This document shows positions 1 to 5,053 of a stretch of DNA of 5,053 bases, in pieces. The DNA is from Holosporales bacterium (lineage in GTDB: Bacteria; Pseudomonadota; Alphaproteobacteria; UBA3830; JAIRMZ01), in NCBI GenBank assembly GCA_031279495.1, contig JAITIJ010000019.1, positions 1 to 5,053 on the forward strand. The letters run 5' to 3'. The notes under the pieces are model-generated. The model had not been told where the DNA came from and did not search any database. It worked only from the letters and a program-made list of their open reading frames with translations. A program made the translations under genes and the position numbers. Each line of letters opens with the position of its first letter. Position 1 is the first letter of the stretch.

Positions 1-118
1 GCCCAGCAAGAAGAAGACTAACTACCGGTGGAATGCTTTTGCAGAGCGCTTCTTGCAGTGCTAGATAAATGTCTTGCTCTATCACTCTCGCACGAAATTG
101 TTGATGAGATCATTTTGC

Positions 119-147
119 TTGACAGAATCTTGGAAAATGATTATGCT
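119..147 (+). promoter_or_regulatory. Sigma-70-type promoter of the small secreted peptide gene
   Basis: A perfect -35 hexamer TTGACA (119-124) is followed after exactly 17 bp by TATGCT (142-147), which matches the -10 consensus at 4 of 6 positions. Transcription would start near 154-155. That places the in-frame GTG at 153 outside the transcript and supports the ATG at 177 as the start. No operator-like palindrome is visible around it. The prediction is from motif matching only. Confidence 0.65.
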
Positions 148-176
148 TTTTTGTGTTGCCCATAATTGGAGAAAAA

Positions 177-353
177 ATGAAACCTGTTAAGGCCCTTTGT
201 GTTGCCGCTCTTATGTGCGGATTGGTGAACACCTCCCTCGCAATGGCCAACGGAGATCCAGAACAAGATCGCAGTAGACCAGATCATCCAGATCATCCAG
301 ATCACCAAACGTGGCTCATGGATCATCCAGAACAAGATCCTAACAGGCCATAA
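177..353 (+). CDS. Small exported Asp/His/Pro-rich repeat peptide, unknown function
   Basis: I recognise no family. The frame encodes 58 residues. Residues 1-24 look like a Sec signal peptide: lysines at 2 and 5, a hydrophobic core of about residues 6-17, and an Ala-Met-Ala motif at 22-24 suited to signal peptidase I. Cys8 and Cys14 lie inside the hydrophobic segment and do not make a convincing lipobox. The predicted mature part is only 34 residues, with 7 Asp, 7 Pro and 4 His, and is probably disordered. It contains a DPEQDxxRP-type unit twice (27-35 and 49-58), separated by a DHP-DHP-DH run (36-43) and a short QTWLM stretch. The ATG is chosen because GGAG (168-171) lies 5 nt upstream and the promoter excludes the GTG at 153. 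Promoter before and terminator after make it a one-gene unit. A metal-binding, host-directed or antimicrobial role is possible but unproven. Confidence 0.7.
   Translation: MKPVKALCVAALMCGLVNTSLAMANGDPEQDRSRPDHPDHPDHQTWLMDHPEQDPNRP
255..339 (+). repeat. In-frame tandem and dispersed repeats rich in GATC
   Basis: A 9-nt unit, agatcatcc, occurs twice in tandem (281-298), followed by a variant agatcacca (299-307). A 15-nt sequence atccagaacaagatc occurs identically at 256-270 and 325-339. Seven GATC tetramers lie within 85 bp (255, 267, 282, 291, 300, 321, 336), all separated by multiples of three. Each GAT is an Asp codon of the small exported peptide. The pattern fits growth of the coding sequence by in-frame duplication, so unit number may vary between strains. 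Confidence 0.8.
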
Positions 354-378
354 TCAACAGTATTCTGTCTTCAACTAT

Positions 379-405
379 AAAGGCGTTCCTTCGGGAACGC
401 CTTTT
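379..405 (+). terminator. Rho-independent terminator with C(UUCG)G tetraloop
   Basis: An 11-bp perfect stem is formed by 379-389 (aaaggcgttcc) and 394-404 (ggaacgccttt), closed by a TTCG loop in the very stable C(UUCG)G context. It is followed by a short T-rich stretch (402-409, ttttcgtt). It lies 25 nt after the stop codon of the small exported peptide and should end that transcript. Confidence 0.88.
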
Positions 406-727
406 CGTTATGCGCGCACTAGCCCGAAATGATAAGGAAGATAAGATCAAAAGGAAAAGAGGATATGACCATGGAAGGGACGAATTCGAAGGTCAAGCAA
501 AGGTGAATACTTGCGCCTTTACTGCAGAGACAAGAACTGAGCGCGAACACATTGCAAGAGCAAAGGAAATGAATAATCCCCCTCTATACTTTAACCTTTG
601 GTATCCTGCGGAAGGTTCATTCGATGTAATGGACTGGTTTTATTTGTTCTTATGCAATTCCGCCGATACCATATTGTGAATAACATCTCTTTTTTCAAGA
701 CTCTCTCTATGGTAAACGGGAAAAGCG
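406..727. other. 322-bp region without a confident gene; weak 89-codon frame
   Basis: The only sizeable frame runs on the plus strand from an ATG at 410 to 679 (89 codons). It starts immediately after the terminator hairpin with no ribosome site, so it would need its own promoter, which I cannot see. Its product begins with a highly charged segment (about residues 7-30) and ends with an aromatic stretch (PPLYFNLWYP, residues 57-66, and MDWFYLFL, 74-81), and resembles nothing I know. An AAGAGG (457-462) in front of ATGs at 465 and 471 opens only an 11-13 codon frame ending at 506. No RNA gene is recognisable. For tgt only a poor promoter candidate is visible (TTGTTC 644-649, 17 bp, TACCAT 667-672). 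Confidence 0.4.
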
Positions 728-1930
728 ATGCTTTCTGCTCTCTATCCTGAGTTTCGGTTTCTTGTGCGTAAGACAGAAGCTGCGACTCGTGCTCGGCGCG
801 GGTGTATCATTACGCCTCATGGTGTCATTGAAACCCCAGCATTTATTTTTTGTGGGACGAAAGCTTCTGTTAAGGGACTTTCTCCCGCTCTTCTCAAAGA
901 AGCTGAAACACAATGCTGTCTGGCCAATACTTATCACCTGATGCTGCAGCCGGGCGCGGATACGATTCAGAAAGTAGGAGGCCTGCATGCTTTTATGGGC
1001 TGGAATGGCCCTCTGCTGACGGACTCCGGTGGATTCCAGGTATTCAGCTTGGGGTACGGCTCAGTCGCTGATGAGATCAAAGGGCGCCGGCAACGCTCTT
1101 CTTCTGTGCAACAGATCTCGGAAAAAGGCGTTGTCTTCAAATCATATTTAGATGGCAGCCTGCGTGAAATAACGCCAGAGACTTCGATACAAATACAGCG
1201 GAAGATAGGCGCAGATCTTGTTGTGGCTTTCGATGAATGTACGCCATATCACTGTTCTCGTGCCTATACTGAGCAAGCGCTAGAACGCAGTCATCGGTGG
1301 GAGACGCGATCGCTTGACGCCTTTAAAGCATATAATGACGGCAAACAAGCCTTATACGGCGTTGTTCAAGGAGGTGTTTATGTCGATTTGCGCGAGAAAA
1401 GTGCGCGTTACGTGAAAGAATCACCCTTCTTCGGACATGCTATTGGGGGCACATTAGGAGCGATAAAAGAGGAAATGTATCGTGTTATAGAAATGACGAT
1501 GAATCATCTTATTTCCGCTCATCCTGTGCATCTGTTAGGCATTGGAGGTATAAGAGATATTTTCGTGGGCGTTTCTTTAGGTATAGATACTTTTGACTGT
1601 GTGCATCCTACGCGTATTGCTCGACACGGAGGCGCTTTGGTCCCTATATCCTTACGAGATCATCCGGCTCGCGAACATATCTCTTTAAAACGCGCCTCTT
1701 ATGCTGAAGATTCTTCTCCTATCGATCCTACATGCTCTTGCGCCACATGCCAGCAGTTTTCGCGCGCGTATCTGCATCATCTGCTCAAAGCGCGAGAGGT
1801 GTTGGCTATTACAGCCCTAACACTGCACAACGTGTTTTTCATGAATCGTCTTATGGAAGATATTCGTGCAGCTCTAGAAAAAAACTGCTTCACAAAATTG
1901 TGCCATAAATGGCAAGTCTCTGATCTTTAA
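728..1930 (+). CDS. tgt: tRNA-guanine (queuine) transglycosylase
   Basis: The enzyme swaps guanine-34 of GUN-anticodon tRNAs (Asp, Asn, His, Tyr) for a 7-deazaguanine base, giving queuosine; it acts in the cytoplasm. The 400 residues show the full fold: TDSGGFQ (98-104, Asp99 as the expected general base), FDECTP (168-173, Asp169 base recognition), GVVQGG (211-216), GIDTFDCVHPTR (285-296, Asp290 as the expected nucleophile), and a zinc site CxCxxC plus His (Cys336, Cys338, Cys341, His367). All key residues are present. It is longer than the usual ~375 residues, with an insertion at about 109-130 starting GYGSVADEIK, and the usual bacterial GGLAVGE loop is replaced by GGTLGAI (240-246). Both traits resemble chlamydial Tgt as I remember it. 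The ATG at 728 is the first possible start, since an in-frame TAA lies at 713; a weak GGGA (718-721) is 6 nt upstream. No queuosine biosynthesis gene is adjacent. Confidence 0.96.
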   Translation: MLSALYPEFRFLVRKTEAATRARRGCIITPHGVIETPAFIFCGTKASVKGLSPALLKEAETQCCLANTYHLMLQPGADTIQKVGGLHAFMGWNGPLLTDSGGFQVFSLGYGSVADEIKGRRQRSSSVQQISEKGVVFKSYLDGSLREITPETSIQIQRKIGADLVVAFDECTPYHCSRAYTEQALERSHRWETRSLDAFKAYNDGKQALYGVVQGGVYVDLREKSARYVKESPFFGHAIGGTLGAIKEEMYRVIEMTMNHLISAHPVHLLGIGGIRDIFVGVSLGIDTFDCVHPTRIARHGGALVPISLRDHPAREHISLKRASYAEDSSPIDPTCSCATCQQFSRAYLHHLLKAREVLAITALTLHNVFFMNRLMEDIRAALEKNCFTKLCHKWQVSDL

Positions 1931-2106
1931 CGACAACACGCCTCTTCTGACAGAAGAAGCGATCTGATCGTCTCATGGACAGCTGCCATAGACCACTACC
2001 TTTAATTACAATGATTCTGTCTTCTTCTGTTGATCATTCAAAAAAGACGAGATCTGAACCTTCTCTAAGAACCTAGGAAAGAGCAAATAGAGACCTTCCA
2101 ACAACA

Positions 2107-2136
2107 GGGCGCCCTTTCCGTTAGAAGAAGGCGCCC
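2107..2136. terminator. GC-rich hairpin between tgt and groEL, possible bidirectional terminator
   Basis: A perfect 7-bp stem, gggcgcc (2107-2113) with ggcgccc (2130-2136), encloses a 16-nt loop in which CTT and AAG could pair further. It is the most GC-rich structure in this gap and works as a hairpin on either strand. Neither side has a proper T tract, so it is not a textbook intrinsic terminator. It could limit read-through or protect transcript ends. Confidence 0.35.
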
Positions 2137-2172
2137 CAATCTAATCAGGATCGTTTACAAACAATCAGCCAC

Positions 2173-2226
2173 AAAAACCGCTCTTAACGCAGTGTTTTAA
2201 GACTTCGTTGTCGCAACGGTCTTAAA
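2173..2226 (-). terminator. Stem-loop directly after groEL, likely terminator or mRNA 3' end
   Basis: On the minus strand the groEL stop codon is followed after 2 nt by a long hairpin. Its outer stem is tttaagac (2196-2203) with gtcttaaa (2219-2226), and its inner stem is cgttg (2206-2210) with caacg (2214-2218) around a TCG loop, with a 2-nt bulge on one side. The first T run (five Ts on the minus strand, 2173-2177) comes only about 18 nt later. An alternative small hairpin (2182-2187 with 2197-2202) ends 4 nt before that T run and would exclude the long one. It probably ends or protects the groE mRNA. Confidence 0.5.
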
Positions 2227-2228
2227 CT

Positions 2229-3872
<1,644 letters not shown>

Positions 3873-3889
3873 GATCTGTCCTCCTTTTC

Positions 3890-4210
3890 TTACGAAACAG
3901 CAGAAACGGCACCTTTCCCGTCAAGAATACCGAGAATATCGGATTCTTTTAGGATGACGTACTCCGTTCCATCTATTTTCACTTCAGTTCCACCCCATTT
4001 TGCAAAGAGAACGCGGTCTCCTGCTTTGACCTCTAAGGGATGCAATGCCCCTTTGTCATCGCGCACACCAGCTCCTACAGAAAGGACTTCCCCTTGTATA
4101 GGCTTCTCTTTCGCCGTATCTGGAATGATTATCCCACCAGGACTCTTTTCTTCTTGATCAAGCCTCTTGACGAGTACACGATCGCGCAGAGGTCTAAATT
4201 GTATGGCCAT
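3890..4210 (-). CDS. groES: Co-chaperonin GroES (Hsp10, 10 kDa subunit)
   Basis: GroES is the heptameric lid that caps the GroEL ring in an ATP-dependent way. The 106-residue product shows the beta-barrel start FRPLRDRVLVKR (5-16), the mobile loop (about 17-33) with the GroEL-contacting hydrophobic III at 27-29, PDTAKEKP (30-37), the AGDRVLFAKWGGTEVKIDG core (63-81) and KESDILGIL (88-96). Relatives are usually 95-97 residues; here about ten small or polar residues (DGKGAVSAVS, 97-106) follow the normal end. AAGGAG (4217-4222) lies 6 nt before the ATG and confirms the start. It is the first gene of the groES-groEL operon, preceded by a CIRCE-like operator and a promoter. Confidence 0.98.
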   Translation of the reverse strand: MAIQFRPLRDRVLVKRLDQEEKSPGGIIIPDTAKEKPIQGEVLSVGAGVRDDKGALHPLEVKAGDRVLFAKWGGTEVKIDGTEYVILKESDILGILDGKGAVSAVS

Positions 4211-4246
4211 GTACTTCTCCTTTCCTTTATCCTTAAATATCTATAT

Positions 4247-4273
4247 TTAGCACTAATACGACAAGTGCGCTAA
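4247..4273 (-). promoter_or_regulatory. CIRCE-like operator (HrcA binding site), degenerate
   Basis: The 27-bp element has exactly the CIRCE layout of two 9-bp arms separated by 9 bp. Read on the minus strand, the arms are TTAGCGCAC and TAGTGCTAA, matching the consensus TTAGCACTC / GAGTGCTAA at 7 of 9 and 8 of 9 positions. It lies in the groES 5' leader, 36 bp before the ATG, and covers the expected transcription start. CIRCE is the operator of the HrcA repressor, which itself depends on GroE; no hrcA gene is in this window. Confidence 0.8.
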
Positions 4274-4275
4274 TA

Positions 4276-4304
4276 CATTAACGAAAAAGAAATGATTGCG
4301 TCAA
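4276..4304 (-). promoter_or_regulatory. Promoter of the groES-groEL operon, possible heat-shock type
   Basis: On the minus strand TTGACG (4299-4304) lies 17 bp from the weak -10 TTAATG (4276-4281). The -35 is preceded by C, giving CTTGAC, and the downstream CGTTAAT partly fits the alphaproteobacterial RpoH pattern (CTTG, about 17 bp, CYTATNT). Start of transcription would fall inside the CIRCE element just downstream, the classical arrangement for HrcA repression. The -35 is convincing, the -10 and the sigma assignment less so. Confidence 0.55.
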
Positions 4305-4313
4305 GATACCTCT

Positions 4314-4333
4314 CATATATCATATATCATATA
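4314..4333. repeat. AT-rich 7-bp tandem repeat upstream of the groE promoter
   Basis: The unit catatat is present almost three times in a row (4314-4320, 4321-4327, 4328-4333 ending in a variant), followed by a run of seven As (4333-4339) and a tctctctct stretch (4341-4348). On the minus strand it ends about 10 bp upstream of the groE -35. It could act as an UP-like or bent element, or be a slippage-prone tract. Confidence 0.75.
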
Positions 4334-4458
4334 AAAAAATTCTCTCTCTATTTATGAATAGGAATAAGATAGAGCGAATATCTTGTATACGATATAAATC
4401 TGCTCTTTGGAGAGCTTAAATCGAAAATTAAATAAGCGTTGAGTTTTGCGCGCCCGCG

Positions 4459-4656
4459 CTATGATATCGCCGTCTTGTAAGAAACAACGCCTTGTGATAC
4501 AGCGAATCGGGTTTCTTTTTCTCCCCTCTGCCTTTGCATCTGTTCACGAGTACGAGATATATCCGATGTTGTGCTCGCCTGTGCAGAAGCTTTTTTCTCA
4601 CCTCTTCGCGCAAGAGGGCATCTATACGCTTTACGCAAGAGATGAAGCGGTAGCAT
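4459..4656 (-). CDS. Possible small basic protein, hypothetical
   Basis: I do not recognise this 65-residue product. It is rich in Arg, Lys, Gln, Ser and Ala, has no signal peptide or membrane segment, and is probably largely disordered after residue 18. The main support is the translation signal: AGGAGG (4665-4670) lies 8 nt before the ATG, the best-placed ribosome site among the overlapping frames here. It starts 69 nt after the stop of the CDF transporter gene on the same strand and could share its mRNA. Against it are its unremarkable sequence, the lack of a visible promoter, and overlapping open frames on both strands (4428-4697 minus and 4446-4664 plus, both starting at TTG). Treat as tentative. 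Confidence 0.35.
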   Translation of the reverse strand: MLPLHLLRKAYRCPLARRGEKKASAQASTTSDISRTREQMQRQRGEKETRFAVSQGVVSYKTAIS

Positions 4657-4664
4657 TTTCTTAG

Positions 4665-4670
4665 CCTCCT
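4665..4670 (-). promoter_or_regulatory. Strong Shine-Dalgarno site AGGAGG
   Basis: On the minus strand AGGAGG stands 8 nt before the ATG at 4656. It matches the quality of the groEL site (AAGGAGG) and is the main reason to consider the 65-codon frame downstream as a real gene and to prefer its ATG. Confidence 0.55.
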
Positions 4671-4725
4671 GTTTCTTATGAGAAGCGTACAGAACAAAGG
4701 TTAAGAAAAGCTGAAGAGACGTGTA

Positions 4726-5053
4726 TTAATTCCTAGACTCTACGGAAAAAATAATCTCCGCGTCCGAAAAATCTTTCCTCAAAGAGTCTTGTGCCCTTTT
4801 TAAATCATTCAACATTTCCGTAACGGTGGAAGCCCTTACGCAAACACCTGCTATTAGAAAGACAGAAGACCCTGCCATGCGTGTTTTTATCCAGGCTACT
4901 TTAGAAATACCGACCTGAGTTTCTATCATCTGGCAAAGACGCAGCGTTTCTTCTGGTGTCAACCCTTTATCGAGCAGCTCTTCCACAGATCGTCGCATCA
5001 CTTTTATGGCATCACAAACAATATAAATGGCAGCGCACAAGCCAAAAAGGCTG
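4726..5053 (-). CDS. Cation diffusion facilitator (CDF) family transporter, C-terminal part
   Basis: CDF proteins are inner-membrane antiporters that export divalent cations such as Zn, Fe, Co or Mn. Only the last 108 complete codons are visible; the frame stays open to the window edge, so the 5' part is missing and the Met encoded at 5040 is internal. The visible part begins with the end of a hydrophobic helix, presumably the last membrane segment (SLFGMCAAIYIVCDAIKV). It continues with the family's RRSVEELLDKG linker, and then the cytoplasmic ferredoxin-like domain with the marker KTRMAGSSVFL, matching the RTR-x-G pattern of the YiiP/FieF group. The His and Asp ligands that bind zinc in the YiiP C-terminal domain appear replaced by Ala, Phe and Val. 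The specific metal cannot be told from this fragment. The stop is TAA at 4726-4728. Confidence 0.85.
   Translation of the reverse strand, partial: SLFGLCAAIYIVCDAIKVMRRSVEELLDKGLTPEETLRLCQMIETQVGISKVAWIKTRMAGSSVFLIAGVCVRASTVTEMLNDLKRAQDSLRKDFSDAEIIFSVESRN

Larger units (their letters stand above)
1931..2228. other. Convergent tgt/groEL intergenic region with stem-loops, no gene seen
   Basis: These 298 bp lie between the 3' ends of two genes that face each other. No convincing reading frame, tRNA or known RNA is visible. The region contains a distant inverted repeat, acagaagaag (1950-1959) against cttcttctgt (2021-2030), the GC-rich hairpin at 2107-2136, and the groEL-proximal stem-loop at 2196-2226. 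It probably holds the transcription ends of both genes. Confidence 0.6.

Noticed and set aside
1..118. Possible 3' tail of an upstream plus-strand gene
   Set aside because: All three plus-strand frames close quickly (stops at 19-21, 62-64 and 66-68), and none of the short tails can be told apart as coding.
153..176. GTG at 153 as an earlier start of the small exported peptide
   Set aside because: It lies at or before the predicted transcription start, has no ribosome site, and would put eight non-signal-like residues in front of a good signal peptide.
255..339. CRISPR array or replication-origin-like GATC cluster
   Set aside because: Units of 9 nt without spacers are not CRISPR. The sites are in codon phase inside a gene, and no DnaA boxes or AT-rich unwinding region are seen nearby.
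410..679. 89-codon frame on the plus strand as a confident gene
   Set aside because: It begins right after a terminator without promoter or ribosome site, and the product resembles nothing known; it is kept only as a region note.
707..988. 93-codon minus-strand frame over the tgt start
   Set aside because: It is antisense to the well-conserved N-terminal part of Tgt and has no independent support.
4402..4415. Hairpin gctct-ttgg-agagc between the small minus-strand frame and groES
   Set aside because: The stem has only 5 bp and no T tract follows on either strand, so I do not call it a terminator.
4428..4697. Overlapping frames with TTG starts (minus 4428-4697 and plus 4446-4664)
   Set aside because: Both lack the AGGAGG-ATG arrangement that supports the 4459-4656 frame, and their products show no recognisable feature.

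Overview
The window looks like chromosomal DNA of an alphaproteobacterium, quite possibly a host-associated or intracellular one. The GroEL and GroES proteins are clearly of the alphaproteobacterial kind (GroEL '[21 protein letters not shown]' region, GroES 'PDTAKEKP' and 'KESDILGIL'). The tRNA-guanine transglycosylase, in contrast, carries features I associate with the chlamydial branch of that family, which would fit a bacterium that shares hosts with chlamydiae. A placement near Holosporales or Rickettsiales is only a guess.

Layout, left to right. Positions 1-118 hold no recognisable gene. Positions 119-405 form a compact single-gene transcription unit on the plus strand: consensus -35 TTGACA, -10 TATGCT at 17 bp spacing, a GGAG ribosome site, a 58-residue signal-peptide protein whose mature part is built from Asp/His/Pro-rich repeats, and a C(UUCG)G hairpin terminator. 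Positions 406-727 contain only a weak 89-codon reading frame. Positions 728-1930 encode Tgt on the plus strand. Positions 1931-2228 separate the convergent tgt and groEL genes and contain several stem-loops. Positions 2229-4210 carry the groES-groEL operon on the minus strand (groES first), with its promoter and a degenerate CIRCE operator at 4247-4304 and an AT-rich 7-bp tandem repeat just upstream. Positions 4459-4656 may encode a 65-residue basic protein on the minus strand, supported mainly by a very good Shine-Dalgarno site. Positions 4726-5053 are the C-terminal part of a cation diffusion facilitator (CDF) transporter on the minus strand, cut by the window end.

Functionally, groES and groEL form one chaperonin unit under apparent HrcA/CIRCE control, perhaps with heat-shock sigma input. 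Tgt acts alone in tRNA modification (queuosine). The CDF protein exports divalent metals. The 58-residue exported repeat peptide has no family that I recognise and is the best candidate for something undescribed; the unusual substrate loop of Tgt is the second.
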